The notes under the pieces: generated by a model
The model's input: only the letters and a program-made list of their open reading frames with translations
Told to the model about the DNA's origin: nothing
The model's database searches: none
Translations under genes and position numbers: made by a program
NCBI GenBank assembly: GCA_030789695.1
Contig: CM061136.1
Span: 133,455,584 to 133,519,583, forward strand
Direction: 5' to 3'
DNA: 64,000 bases
Origin: Scilla litardierei
Taxonomy: Eukaryota; Streptophyta; Magnoliopsida; Asparagales; Asparagaceae
In this document: positions 22,635 through 35,340 of the stretch, piece by piece
How positions within the stretch are numbered: position 1 is the stretch's first letter
Layout: every line of letters begins with the position of its first letter

Positions 22635-23391
22635 TTCATTTGAGATTTTCCCCCGCGAAATTTTTGTTCTCCAAAAAGTATTTCCACAGCCAAAATTTAA
22701 AAGAACAACAAATTAGCGTAAAAATATTTAGCGGCACGGGCACCTTCGACGTGAGCTTCTTCGGTGTGAAACAACAAATACGGCTCGGGCGCCTTCGGCG
22801 TGGAACAACAATAGGGCACAATTCATTTTCGGTATTTCCCCCTCAAAATCTTAGTTCCCCCGAAAATTTAGCTCATTCTAAGGAATTTAGTTCCTACCAA
22901 AAATCTTAGTTCCTCCCAAAATTTAGTTCTGCTCCAAAATTTTAGGGTTTTACATGCTAATTTTCAGTTTCCAAAAATTTTAGTTTCTCTTAAAATTAAG
23001 TTCCCAAAGAGAATTTAGTTCACCTCAAAAATTTTAGTCCCAAAAACTAATTCCAACCAGATTTAGTTCTCCAAAAAGTTCCATCCAAAAATTTGATTAC
23101 CCCAAATTTAGTTCCTCCTAAAAAAATTAAAAAGAGTGACACGTTCACATTGTAGATTGCATGAAAAAGAGAGTTCATCTGATTCCTGTTGTTGTAAACA
23201 ATATGAGCTAATCATCCAAATAGTTCATTGAATACCCATAATTCCTTATATTATTGTTTATTAGTTTGATTGATATCAGCTCCGAACCTTTACACACATA
23301 TGTACATATATGACAACGATTCAATAAAATACCAAAAAACTCTAACAATATCTCTCTTATAACCCCTTGGAATTAAACAACTTAAGAATGG

Positions 23392-23577
23392 CTAGTATAC
23401 TTCTGGCTTATCTTCTTTCCTTCCACTTTTTGTAACATATCTCAAGTATGTTTCCTTCTTCTCCGGGGGAAATGCTGGTGTGTGAATCCACTGGGCAATC
23501 ATAATCAACCAAAAATATGGTACCTTTGCTTCTTCAAATATTGAAACCGCAACATATATTACATAATACTTATTACC
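23392..23577 (-). pseudogene. Captured terminal exon, gene not recognised
   Basis: The minus strand has an acceptor-like ATTTAG at 23578-23583 followed by 62 open codons to a TAG stop. The protein is GNKYYVIYVAVSIFEEAK, then VPYFWLIMIAQWIHTP, then FPPEKKETYLRYVTKSGR and KEDKPEVY. The balanced residue mix and clean exon borders look like a real C-terminal exon rather than random sequence. I do not recognise the family. Confidence 0.45.
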
Positions 23578-24183
23578 CTAAATGAGCTCAAAAAAATTTC
23601 AGAAAAGATAAATATGACAATGACATCAATTTTTTGAAACTAATACAATTATTTTGAAAGAAAATAAGGATAAAGAAGCATACATAATACTACACTACAT
23701 GAGCTCAAAAAAAAGATTGGCAATCATAATCAATCAACTCAGCGTAAAACTCTAAGGATAAAGAAGCATACAGACCTGCAAGTGAAGATGACATAGTAAC
23801 ATGTTCTTTGTTGAACTTAAAAACAACTTAATTGATGTGCTTGTTTTTCTCATAAAAATTCCTTTATTGTAATGATATATTTTACAACACTTGATAACAA
23901 AGAGATTGCCAACATATCTTATTGCTATTTCATTGAAAAATGAAGACCAAATTGTCACACTTTGATCCAGCTTGAAACATAAAGCGAAAAAAATATAGAG
24001 AAACATAGGCACAACCCATGTTTGTTCTGATATAGATCCAACTCGCAATTGAATCTCAAGTTGGGGCTAATCATCTTCAACATCGTTGCTTGCACTCGCC
24101 ATAGATCCAATAATAATAATAAATATAAAATGAAATTGAATATCGGCATATTCAACATCATTGCTTCTTGCTCTGACATAGAT

Positions 24184-24418
24184 TCAACTCACAACACCCA
24201 GCATGTTCCTACGTAAGCAACGCCGAGCTAGCCTCCAGCTCGCAACGCCAAGCCTCCAACTCTTGTGGGAGGAGGGATCAAGAAGAGGACCCATGTCATT
24301 GCAGAGGTAGTTTTCGGCCCTGTGAATGTCCAAGTGAGATATCCTGGGCTTGGCTGATGTTGTAGTAGTTCTGATGGCTACTGGAGCTGAGAATACATGA
24401 GGCTTTTTCTCCCTTTTC
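24184..24418 (-). pseudogene. Captured terminal exon, gene not recognised
   Basis: On the minus strand TTTTTTCCCAG ends at 24419 and is followed by 235 bp open to TGA 24184-24186. The reading includes KKPHVFSAPVAIRTTTTSA and PRISHLDIHRAENYLCNDM. It is GC-richer than its surroundings. The family is unknown to me. Confidence 0.4.
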
Positions 24419-26499
24419 CTGGGAAAAAATGTATGATCTTGTTTTAGCCAACATTCTTAGAATAAATTGAATATAATTTAAATTTTCACCTAAATCTCTA
24501 CAGGTGTTAGTAACATGGGATTATTATAACGGGAATAAAGGATGTAGGCTTGTTACAGGTTTAAATGTGTGGATTCGGATCTTGACTCCCATGATAATTG
24601 TTTTGAGAATAATCTGTGTGTTGAAAGTTGGTTGCAGTCAAAGTTTAAGTTGAAATACACTGCAACACAAACAATTTTATACATTAGCTAACTTTTCTGT
24701 AAACTCCAACATTTGTATACATTTCGACTGAATGTATCAGAACTTAGTTAACAAAAAATATATACCCCAGTAATATATACTAATGTATACTCCAGCATGA
24801 AATAAGGTGATGGAATTAGTTAACAAAAAATGGAAATGAAAAGAAAAACTATGTCCTGAACTTTTCCCATCCAAAATGATTCAAGCACAACAAATTATCA
24901 TGATGCCAACCTGTAATAAACCTCTCCTTTTAATCAAAAGGATGTCAATTCAAACAATATATCCTGAAATTTTATACTCCAACAATATATATGCAAATGT
25001 ATACACCAGCATGAAATAAGTGATGGAATTAGTTAACAAAAAATGAAAATGAAAAGCAAAACTATATCCTGAACATCCAAAATGATTCAAGTGAACTTTT
25101 ATCATCCAAAATGATTCAATTAAAACAAAATTATCAAGCTGCCAAACTATAATAAAACCCAAATGAAATAAGTGATGGAACCAAGTAAAAATAAGTAGCT
25201 CAATTATTAGAAAACAAAAATGTTAAAACTATATATCCTGAAACTTAAAAATAAGAAAACCATTATATGAAGTAAGTTAACATTCACTTAATTAAAAAAC
25301 TGAAGATTGTTGACTTAAGAAAGCTTACAGTAGTATGGAGAAGAAAACTTACAGTAATATGGAGAAGAAAACCCACAGCATGCAAGCATGCAACCTATAC
25401 AAAACTTTCAAGACACAAAAATCATCAAGCTTTAGCACAAATGGAACAAAAGATCCTGAAAAACAGTAATAAACAGAGAATTACCTGAGAGTAATCAAGT
25501 AGAAGAGGTGTGTGTGCAGATAATTAACCCAAATAAAAAAACAAACCTGAGAAAACAGAAAAACCCCCAAATCAGGGCATAAAAACAAACATCTGGGCGG
25601 TTGCAGAAGAAACTGAGAATAAACCCGAGATTTTTTGCAAGCTTTTTTTCTCTGAAATAAGTGCATAGGTAAGAAGTCATGGGTTAGTTTCTTAATAATA
25701 GGATAAGAAATAATCAAATCTGGGCCAAAAAATCTGGGCCAAAAAATCTGGGCCAAAAAATAAGTGCATAGGGGAAAGTTGAAATACATGAAAGAAGTCA
25801 GGTAAGAAGTCATGGGGTAGCCCATGTTTCCCCAGATTTTTCCACAACACATTCAACTATTAATTGATGTTCAGAAAGTTAAAACATGTTAAGTGTTCAG
25901 TCATCAATTTCAAATAATGCAAAAACTAACAATGAACAGATAAATAGAATATGTGACATTTTTTATCTAATCGTCGGCTTCTGCTAGAACCTCCCTTCTT
26001 TTTCCCCTTCCAGCTATCAAAGCCAATGCACCTAAAAAGCAATACTTCTGCTACTTTTGACATTTGGACTGCATTACTGTCATTAGAAGTGAGGCTCAAG
26101 ATTGAAATATCGTGAGGCGGTTGCTAGTGTTGGGGTACCGGGCCTCATTTGTTTGGCGCCGTTGCCTATTCTCCGTCCATTCAATAATGAAATGTGTCAG
26201 TAATTGTTGATATGCAAACCACAGATACCACAAAATAGAAAAATCAAGAAATCAAGAAATTTCCATAGTGGCCAATAACAGGACTTGAAGGCTACCAAGA
26301 TTTTAAAGGTTCGACAGTCACAAATGGACTCAAGCATGACTCTACCATTGGTTGCACAAGAACTGCTTAAGTTGAGTTCAACTGAAACCAAAACATACCT
26401 GTAATATAGTCTGATGAGCATCTGCAAATTTGCAGATTCATTATTGGAAATAAAAATGAATAAAAGCAAGTAGAAATTCAAAACTTAGAATCCACTTAC

Positions 26500-26631
26500 C
26501 ATGTCTGTTCCCTAACGATCCACATTGGGTCCCAATTTGGATAATATTGATCCGAGCCATTCCAAGCAGGTCCTTGACCCAATCTGACAGCTGAATTCTG
26601 GCAAACATTCCAAATTATAGTTGCAACTGGA
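26500..26631 (-). pseudogene. Captured internal exon, gene not recognised
   Basis: The exon is bounded by CCCATGCCAG at 26632 and donor GTAAGTGGA at 26499. Its reading contains VATIIWNVCQNSAVRLG and GPAWNGSDQYYPNWDPMW. The tryptophan-rich, open sequence with both splice signals supports an exon origin. I could not place the protein. Confidence 0.45.
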
Positions 26632-27150
26632 CTGGCATGGGGATAATGTAATGAGCTTAAAAGTATTAATTATAATAATCAGCTAATTTAAATTAGCTAA
26701 CAAATATCGAATCGAAAGGTCCGCCCAGAAAAAAAATGAATCGAACGGAAGTTTTAAATGGTATAATATTTGTATTATTCCTATAATGAACCTGGATTCT
26801 CTAGCTTTTGCATTATGACATTTAACATGATTCTCTAGCTCACGATAAATGATTTCCAAAAGCCTATATATACATCTCAGAGACATTTAATAGGTTATTA
26901 CCATTTTTTTGATAATATACATCTCAGAATGGACATTTAATAGGTTATTGCCATTTTTGTTTGATAATGAAATTAATTAATTAATTAAATACCTTCTTCA
27001 AGCATTTCTTCTCCCTCACTTCATATTGTCCTATCGTTTAATCTGAAAGCCACATCACTGGGAAATGTGACTACAATCCAAAAAAACGTCAATTGCAAAC
27101 ATGATTAAACTGAGAGGAAACCTAAAAGAATTATAAAACTGAGGGCAAAC

Positions 27151-27400
27151 CTGAAGAGTCGTATCAATGTTTTTAGCCCACTTCTAAGGCCGTTGGGGGA
27201 GCTTAGTCCCCGTCATGGCCAAAAAATCATCATCCTTCTCCTTCCTCGAACACTCAAACTGCTTCAGATTCATGTCTCTGATGCCCTACCGCCCCCGCTG
27301 CCAACCGTGTCTGGCAAGAACCTGTTCAAATTCGGTTGATGGTGGTTGGTCATCAAAGAAGACACCTCCGGGCAGAACCTGTACATTTCTTTCATAAACA
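27151..27400 (-). pseudogene. Captured DUF1639-like exon, degenerate
   Basis: The minus-strand reading CSRKEKDDDFLAMTGTK, then LPQRP, a TAG, KWAKNIDTTLQ and a GT donor (27150-27149) matches the signature of plant DUF1639 proteins: acidic EEDF-type segment, A.TG..PPRRPKK core and a following basic helix. A stop also lies upstream of the core (after QRGR). The function of DUF1639 is unknown. The recognition is from memory of the motif. Confidence 0.5.
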
Positions 27401-28291
27401 ACATAAATACCAATACATATACTCTATTTACTTGATATTCTCAGAATGTGTTGCCAAATGTGTTGCCAACAACAGATTCAAAATTTTGATATAGTTAAAT
27501 CAACATTAGCATTGTTGAATGCATTGGTTCAATTTATAAACCTGCGCATTGATATAATTATATATGGGTTGCCAAAAATCTATTGAAACACGAAAATACC
27601 CTGGTTCTCAATCTCCGTATATTTTACTCAACATTAGTTAACAAATATCATGTTAACATGTAAAATGCAAACTCTTGAAAACTCTCAACATTAGTTAACA
27701 AATATCATGTTAACATGTAGGATATATGTTGAATGCTCATGTTAATTTTGAAATTACTTTCAGAATCCAAAATGCAAACTCTTGAAAATACAAACTGTTC
27801 AAAATGAAAATGAAAAGATTGATATGAAACAAAACATCTATAAGATTCATCTGGGGAATGAACAAATGGACGCATAATATTAATGTAAAAAGGATTACAA
27901 CTTTAATCGTCATATCAAATAGCAATCTCATCAACCTTGGAGCATTCCACCTATGATTGCCAACTTACAGTAATGGGTATTAGAAAAATTAGAACATGCA
28001 AACCTAAGGAACAATACATAACATTGCTGAATATACCTCAACTATGGTCTTCTCAATGTATTGCATATATCAAACAGGATCATGTTTCAACTTGACTCAT
28101 TTTGAGCATCTACCTGTCATGTGCTCAAAATAGCCTGTTATGAGTTCAGTTTGAGCATCTACATGTCAAAATACATTATTGACAGGATCCTGATGCTCCA
28201 AAATCAGTTGATGACTATTGGTCCTATTTTGAGCATCAATACATATTGATCTACCTATCATGAGTCCATATTGTTGAGAATAGGATGTGCA

Positions 28292-28435
28292 TTAGGATCC
28301 TGTAATATGCAATGAGTCGATGACAGGATATGCATCATTTCTCTTGATATGCAATGAGTCCATGACCTGTTCATCAAGCCAATTTTCAAGCCTGCACATT
28401 TCCCTCCTACATGGACCCAATTTAAAGTGCTCAAC
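28292..28435 (-). pseudogene. Captured exon candidate, gene not recognised
   Basis: After CCTCACAG on the minus strand, 48 codons are open to TAA at 28292-28294: VEHFKLGPCRREMCRLEN, then WLDEQVMDSLHIKRND. The reading is charged and helix-like. The evidence is weaker than for the neighbouring fragments, because the second half merges into the local GATGCAATGAGTC-type repeats. Confidence 0.3.
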
Positions 28436-28659
28436 CTGTGAGGATATGCAAATGATTTAAAAACTGTGACTATGCAAATGATATGTCTCATTTCACAAAT
28501 CAAAACTGATATAACTCATTTCACAAATCAAAACTGACATTCAATTTCACAAATCAAAACTGATATGTAGTCAAATCTGATATAATGAGTTAAAACTGAT
28601 ATAATTTAAATTGTATTGATATGTTAAAAACTTATATGGAAAAACTGATATAATTCTCC

Positions 28660-29400
28660 AAAACTGATATAATTCTTCAAGAAATATGCAATGAAATATG
28701 AGTAGAAAAAATTGAATTGCCATGAACTCCCATTCTCCAAGTACTCCATTATGCATATCAACCCTACTAATTAAAAAACAAAAAAAACCGAATTTGACTA
28801 ATGCAATCACCAGAAAAATCAACTGTGACTATTTTTGTGAATTGCCAAGAACTCCAAGTTAATAATTTGAAAATTGGAAGTTTTCAAAATATGCATTTTT
28901 TGGGAAAACCAACTCTGAATTGCCATGAACTCCCATTCTCCAAGAACTCCACTATGCATATCAACTCTACTAATGAAGAAAAAAAACTAAATTGCCATGA
29001 AATTTCCAGTATATGCAGTCACTAATTGTGTTAATATAATTATGGAAATCAAGTATATGCAATCACTAATTGTGTTAATATGCAACCAACTCTGAATTCC
29101 CATTCTTCAAGAAATATGCAATGAAATATGAGTAGAAAAAACTGAATTGACAGGAACTCCCATTCTCCCAGAACTCCACTATGCATATCAACTAACCCAT
29201 TTCACAAATCAAAACTGCCATTCAATTTCACAAATCAAAACTGATATGTAGTCAAAACTGATATAATGAGTTAAAACTGATATAATTTTTTGCGCAGATT
29301 GATCTGAGAATCTAATGCATATCAGTTTGAGCAAAAATTCTAATGCATATGCTAATTGAGCAAAAAATTCTAATGCATATCAGTAGGTTTTTTTCTCAGG
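28660..29400. repeat. Dispersed repeats inside Helitron
   Basis: The phrase GAACTCCCATTCTCCAAGAAC with CTATGCATATCAACTCTAC and blocks of AAAACTGATATAAT recur several times here and again near 34470-34510. No open frame of note is present. The rest of the Helitron between the listed fragments is similar AT-rich DNA in which I see no gene. Confidence 0.5.
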
Positions 29401-30614
29401 GATATTTTTAGTTTGAAAATGTCTATACTTATATATGAGAATCATCAATTATTATGTGGTTAATATATGTTAAAACCAGGTCACATGGGTAAAGCAAGAG
29501 TTTAATCACAATATTTATTTCATGAATTTATTTTTTTAATTTTCCCAACATGACACCAACAAATTAACTTTTTGTGCTTCAAACCCTACATCTTTTATAG
29601 CCGTCAGTATTACCCAATAACATCGGTATTGGCTACTTTCAGGTGGATTGAATAGCCATGCTTCTACGTGATGTGGCCGCTAAATATTGGATGATTCTTC
29701 AACTATGCTTCCATAATCTGATTGAGCAACGTAATTACAATGCCATGAAATTTAGCTTTCAATGGTGTAAAGTTGTCGAAGACAGTAGGCAAAGCTAATC
29801 CATATGCATGAAATAGCCACATCCAATATAGTATGTAATTTGGTTGCACATAATATTATATTTTGGATATACTCATTTTCAGTGTTTAGAAGTGCAGTAA
29901 GTTTGGAAGGCTAAATGCATGTATAACCAATTTAAAAAATACATTATGAGAATGTGACAATTAGGTATCATAATGGGATGGTCAATTTGGAGGAGGAAAC
30001 ACATACGGCCCATCATGTTTCCACATGGCTCATCTAATTGGATGCCAACCAAACATCGAGGAGGCTACTGTCTTAGCTTTACCAACAAACTTGACTACTT
30101 ACCATTTCACCCCATGATCAACTTCACGTGAAAATACATGGATATTAGGAGAGGATATTAGGACATAATATCATGCTCATAACATTTAAGAGGAGTGAAC
30201 AGTATAAATAATTATGTGAACAACATTTTTTTTGAGGGGGTTACCAATGAATTCCAATGAAAACATGTTATTCCAAGGGGGTTACCAATTCCATTGATGA
30301 GATAGCATATGCATGCCTAATAGACATCAAAATTAAAAAGAACAAAATAGTTGCTTAATTTTACTACTTTCCTGGCAAATGACATTGCGATAATACCTTT
30401 CATAGCCCACAATAATATCCATATCATCTAAAGGTTTCCAATTGTCCTGATTATCCACATGCATAGTATTTTTTCATCTAAAGGTTTCCAATTTAATTTC
30501 ATTAGAGACTTGCCTTGCAAATGACAAAACCCCAGTAGGAATTAATTTTTTCAAATGCAAACTGCGATCATAATTCTCTGTCATATATCACTTCAAGAGT
30601 TTAAGAAAACATAC

Positions 30615-30724
30615 CACAAGAGTAACATTGAGCTACAGGGAAGTGGATGCGAGTTGAAGGCCCCCAATACTTGAGTCCAGCCAGATCATAAGCTCTTACT
30701 GTCATCTCTTCCATATCATAACCC
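30615..30724 (-). pseudogene. Captured AP2-domain exon (AINTEGUMENTA/PLETHORA type)
   Basis: The exon lies between an acceptor TATAG (30725-30729) and donor GTATGT (30614-30609) on the minus strand. It reads GYDMEEMTV, then [17 protein letters not shown], then HFPV. The RAYDLAALKYWG core and the exon start at the YDKEE position are typical of AP2-subfamily transcription factors (AIL/PLT/WRI group), where an intron precedes this exon. Changes such as KAA to MTV and N to H show drift. One exon cannot encode a working DNA-binding domain. Confidence 0.75.
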
Positions 30725-31370
30725 CTATATACCCACAAAAAAGATATGAAAAAAACATTAATGCAACAAAAAAATTAAACCATGCATGATATGAAGAGTA
30801 GTTATTCAGATAAACTGTAACATGCATATCATGGGATTTCTGGGAGGCTTACCAAGAAATTTAAAACATGCATATCATGGGAGGCTTACCAAGAAAAACT
30901 GTAACATTGATCTCCCAAAACGAAAACTTAGTTAAAAGATACAATTTTTTTGAACCATGCATGATATGAAGATTATTTATTTGGAAATCATAGTAACCTC
31001 GTCTCTCTTTTATAGTAGCTAGTAACCTTGCAGCTAGTGTCACAAAGATGGTCTATATACCTCTAAGTCCACCTATTTTGGGGGGAAATTTGGGGAATTG
31101 GGGGGGTCACAAAACAGAAATTTTAGGGGGTCACAAAATTGGCAACTCAAAACGAAAGAACAGAATTTAATTCCAAAACATAAAAGGCAAAAATTTAATT
31201 CCAAAGCACATACTCACAGCAATAGCAGAATTGATAACTCACTCTCAAAAACAAAAAACTCATCATTAATGGGTTAAAAAGTAATTAAATTCTTTCCTTC
31301 AGTAGGGGATTCCTCATGGATCCTTTCATTAAAGCTAGGGTCCATGGGCAGTGGTGATGGTTATTGGGTA

Positions 31371-31541
31371 GGAAATAGTTGTGGATGATGAAGAATGCAA
31401 TCTCCTGTTCTTGAAATCAAGCAGCTAAAGCCCCAATAACCTTCTCCCTTTTAGTTAAATGGCCTGCTGCAACTCTGCTTGCTGCTGCTCCTCCAACTTC
31501 CTTCTCAGCAGCATTCTAGCTCCTTCTCTGCTGCTTGTCGA
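31371..31541 (-). pseudogene. Captured CCCH zinc-finger protein fragment (C-terminal coiled coil)
   Basis: The minus-strand reading RMLLRRKLEEQQQAELQQAI, a TAA, then LKGRRLLGL, a TAG, LLDFKNRRLHSS follows the C-terminal segment of plant CCCH zinc-finger/RRM proteins (RRKLEE..Q.ELQQAIELQGRR..LQLLD.KN). Two stops replace expected Glu and Gln codons. The zinc finger and RRM themselves are not seen. The identification is from motif memory. Confidence 0.6.
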
Positions 31542-32879
31542 TGTTGTTGTACAAACCCCAAATTAAACAACAAAAAAACTGAAAAAAGGGAACAAATATT
31601 GGAGGAGTACCAAGTTTCAACTCTCGCATCCCAAGATTTTCTGCAGACAGAAGCTACTTGAAAGAAACTCTATCAAATAATTGTGGAAGATGGTAGGAAA
31701 TCATAACGATGAAACCATGAAATTCATCGCTAAGTTTTCTGCTTAGTTTCACACAATCCATTAGTTCTTGCCTGCATATTATAAAGAAAGTACGATATAA
31801 GAATTAGAGACTAAAGAAATTTGTTCACAATATTCTTGGCTCATAACACGCAATTCCATCCCCCACTGGTACTGATAATTTTTTGATAGCATGAATCTGG
31901 AAAATAAACATAATTTCCATAACTACATGAGAAAACAAACATCAAGCAATGATGGTTGTCACAACCCAAAAATGTTTAACCATGGTACCTCTTCTTCCTG
32001 ATTGCAAATGCAAGGGATGTGGACTATTCCTTATTTGCAGTATAATCCAGTAAGTAGATGAACAATGGACATGAACATATTGCAAGTTCAAACGTAACCA
32101 AATGAGGAAATTATGATTGGTCTTCTTCTGTTACCAATTTCCTTATTTGTTTTGTGTTCCATTTGATGTTGTTTTTTAGCAATTGGAATTGGGGTTTCAG
32201 TTTAATATGCCATGGACTAACATAACATTTTATTGGATCAAAAGTTTAAATTTCAATTGAATATTAATGGCATGTCCTCATTACACCCAACACTTAAGTT
32301 TCAATGATTATATATACCATTTCATAATTAAAGTGCATAGTATTCAACCGTTTCAATGATAATGCTCTCCTAATATATATACCACATCAACGCAATCGCT
32401 TAGCATTCCTAAAGATGTCATTCTTACTTAAACAAATATATTGCCTTCAATAATCTAACAAATTACAAAAATGTAACTAATTAGATTGGTTCAAACTTCA
32501 CATGCAATAATCTAGTCATTTATATGTGATTTCCAAGTACTAAACGTTTAACTTTTACTTCAGATCGATACCAAAGCTTGAAAACTATATACACAGTAGA
32601 CAACTAAGTTCGATCTGAACAAAGGTAGTAGATTCAAAGCTAAACATTTGAATAGAATTCAAGCTGGAGCCAATTTTTGGGATGCATGCTAAGATGATTG
32701 TGATGGTGAACAATGATGAACAAAGTTGAACTTGATCAACACGAAACCCTGATCAAATATTAGGTCAAAAATACAAATTTTTCCTTTAAGATCAATTGAA
32801 TCTCCAACCAAAGAGACTATGTATTGCAACAAAAAGAACAAAACCAAACCAAAAATCCAAAATTTGTGATTGTTTCAAT

Positions 32880-33620
32880 CATATATACCTCTGCTTGGTA
32901 CTCATGTTTTTTAATTGGAAAATCTGAGGAGTCGACATCCACAGTAGTCGAATCGAATCAATTACAGATAAAAATGTGGCTATTTCATTTGTATCATAAA
33001 TGAATCCTGGAATTTAATTGCCCTCCTCTTTTACTTCACTGTCAGGGCATAAACTTAGCAAAAAGGCATGACTTCTAAGAGAAATGACCCCAACCAAGTT
33101 CCTACCGTTTCACATTCATCTATCCATTTCAATTAAAACAATATATAAACCCACTAAATGATCCTTTTTAGTAGGCAAAATAAGTTATATACACTGAACT
33201 TACATAAAAACTATAATCATGCAATTAGACTTCAAATCCAATATCAGTCTCCAACTCATTTAAAAATTACAATAATTAATCAAAAAAGCACCCCAAATGA
33301 GTGGACTGAAGTATTCACCTGACAAATTCACAAAGGAACGCCTCCTTGTTGCTATACAAACTATGCACATGGAGGTCCATGAGGTGACTAACCTATTCAT
33401 CCAGGAAAAAACATATAATTATGATAAGTTTATCTTTGAAAAAAGAAAAATAAACACGAATGTTAACAAATGTTGTGTTTGTTTCACTTATATATACATC
33501 TGCCTGATACTCATGCTTTTCAACCGGAAGATCTGATGAGTTGACATCTGCAAACAATCGAATCGATTGCTGATAAAAATGCTACTCTTTCATTTGTATA
33601 ATAGATGAATCGTGGAATGC
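32880..33620. repeat. Direct duplication and short tandem repeat in Helitron
   Basis: A segment around ATATATACCTCTGCTTGGTA (about 32882-33015) recurs diverged about 600 bp on (33487-33620). A 31-bp unit with AGAGGTGAAGAACCT is repeated three times just after (33617-33705). A further pair with about 205-bp spacing occurs at 24765-25150 (ATGAAATAAG.TGATGG). Confidence 0.55.
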
Positions 33621-33760
33621 AAGAAGAGAGGTGAAGAACCTGATTGAATGCAAGTAGATAGGTGAAGAACCTAATTGAATGCAAGAAGAGAGGTGAAGAA
33701 CATGAGAAAATAAACTGATAATAACAGAAAATAAACTGAAAATAAACTGAGAATTATAAC

Positions 33761-33919
33761 CTGGTTGTTGCAAACGTAACAGAAGAGTGTGTCGCTTGGA
33801 TTGTTGCAGACGAATTTATCCAACTCTGAAGATGAGGGGTGAAGACGATGGGTGAAGTTGGACTTGCCATTGGGCCTCCATGACTGCTTCACGGTGAGCA
33901 AAAGCACGACAGCCGACAT
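33761..33919 (-). pseudogene. Captured first-exon candidate, gene not recognised
   Basis: The minus strand has an ATG (33919) opening 53 codons, MSAVVLLLTVKQSWRPNGKS and LHPSSSELDKFVCNNPSD, up to CAACCAG followed by a GT donor (33760). A second frame is also open over part of it, so the true frame is uncertain. GC content is higher than in the flanks. Confidence 0.3.
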
Positions 33920-35165
33920 GGCGTGCGTTCGATCACAGTGAAGCAGATCATGGAGGCCTAATGAAAACTCAAATGAGATCGAGGAAACCCTAACCCAAAG
34001 TTACCAATCTGCTTCCGAGATGCTAGAGTTAGAACTCATGCTACTGTTACCGATCGAAAAACATTAAACCTGAAGGAAATAAAAGCAACCAGATTAAATT
34101 GGAAGTTTATAAACATCAAATTGGAAGTTTATAAATTGCAGTGCAACTGAGTATATGCCATCACAGATATTAACTTAATAGGACATCCTGTATTCCAACT
34201 TAGTATATGCAGTTCCAACCTGAGTATATGCAGATAATTTATACTCATTACTAAAATCATGTATTAACTCAATATGAAATATTTTAACTCAATATGCAGT
34301 GCAACTTTAGTGTCTAGTTTTAAGAAATATGTATATGTCTAGTTTGTTGGATGATGTTATTGCAGATGTAAACAATGTTGGGATTTGGACATGTGCTTTG
34401 TTGGATTCTTTTAAAAAGGACAGTAAGAATAATAACATGTAGTTTTACCAAGACAAAAAAAACTAAATTCCCAAGAACTCCCATTCTCCAAGAACTCCAC
34501 TATGAATATCAACTCTACTAATAAAGAAAAAACTGATTTCTACATGAACTCTTGGAATAAAGAAAAACACAAATTGGACTCATTTCCATATCAACAGAAA
34601 TTGCATATTGTATCAAAATGAATTTACACCTAGAAGAACACAAAAAGAACTCATTTATACAGAGAATTGCATATTGTGTTCAGAAAATATTGTGTGACCA
34701 AGCAAATTCTGTGCTAGCCATAAAAGATTTCTAAATATCACGTTGAGAGGATATTTGACAGGACAAAAAATTTTATATGCATTAATTCAATTCAGAATAT
34801 TTTATATGCATTAATTCAATTCATAAAAAATTTCAAGTTAGCTTGCATTTGCGTACCACCAAACCTGAAGGGTAATTATCTTCTTTGAGCATATTATAAT
34901 TCACATATAGGTCTTCATGAATCAACACAAAATCTAAGAGATGGAGATAATTCACATATAATTCACATATAATTCACATATAGAACCCTAACCCAAAATC
35001 TAAGAGATGGAGATGATCAACACAAAATCAGAACCGGAAATAACACAAAATCAGAACCCTAACCCTGAATCTGCTTGGAAATAACACAAAATCAGAACCA
35101 TTCGAAGCCCTAATCTCAAAAATCAACAGATCTAAAAGGTAATACTAATAATCATCAAGCTAACC

Positions 35166-35340
35166 TGATCCTCGTACTTGAATCCATCCGCATAATGAAA
35201 TCATCGTACTTAATCAGAACCCTAACCACACGATCCATCCTCACTCCGCGGGATCGAGCTTCTCCCCGATGCTGGTGAGCACGTGGCGCAGATCAGAAAC
35301 GGTGAGGACCTTGGGTAGGGTTGCCAATATGAGCGGAATA
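35166..35340 (-). pseudogene. Captured calmodulin-like (CML13/14-type) fragments
   Basis: On the minus strand GNPTQ, then VSDLRHVLTSIGEKLDPAE, then IKYDDFIMRM appear in order. These match three separated parts of the plant CML13/CML14 calcium sensor (GGNPTQ, the VADLRHILTSIGEKLEP helix, and the KIRYEDFIARM end of the last EF hand). They lie in different frames with deletions between them, so this is a scrambled, non-coding remnant near the Helitron 5' end. A donor-like CAGGTTAGC follows at 35165. Confidence 0.7.

Noticed and set aside
23752..24048. 98-codon minus-strand ORF in the Helitron
   Set aside because: No recognisable domain or clear splice sites; less exon-like than the neighbouring fragments, so not listed.
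25481..25852. 123-codon minus-strand ORF in the Helitron
   Set aside because: Contains a threefold AAAATCTGGGCC tandem repeat and hydrophobic low-complexity reading; no splice borders or domain.
30375..30470. Short exon-like reading DNQDNWKPLDDMDIIVGYE on the minus strand
   Set aside because: A donor-like GGTATT follows, but no acceptor or family match is visible; too short to support.
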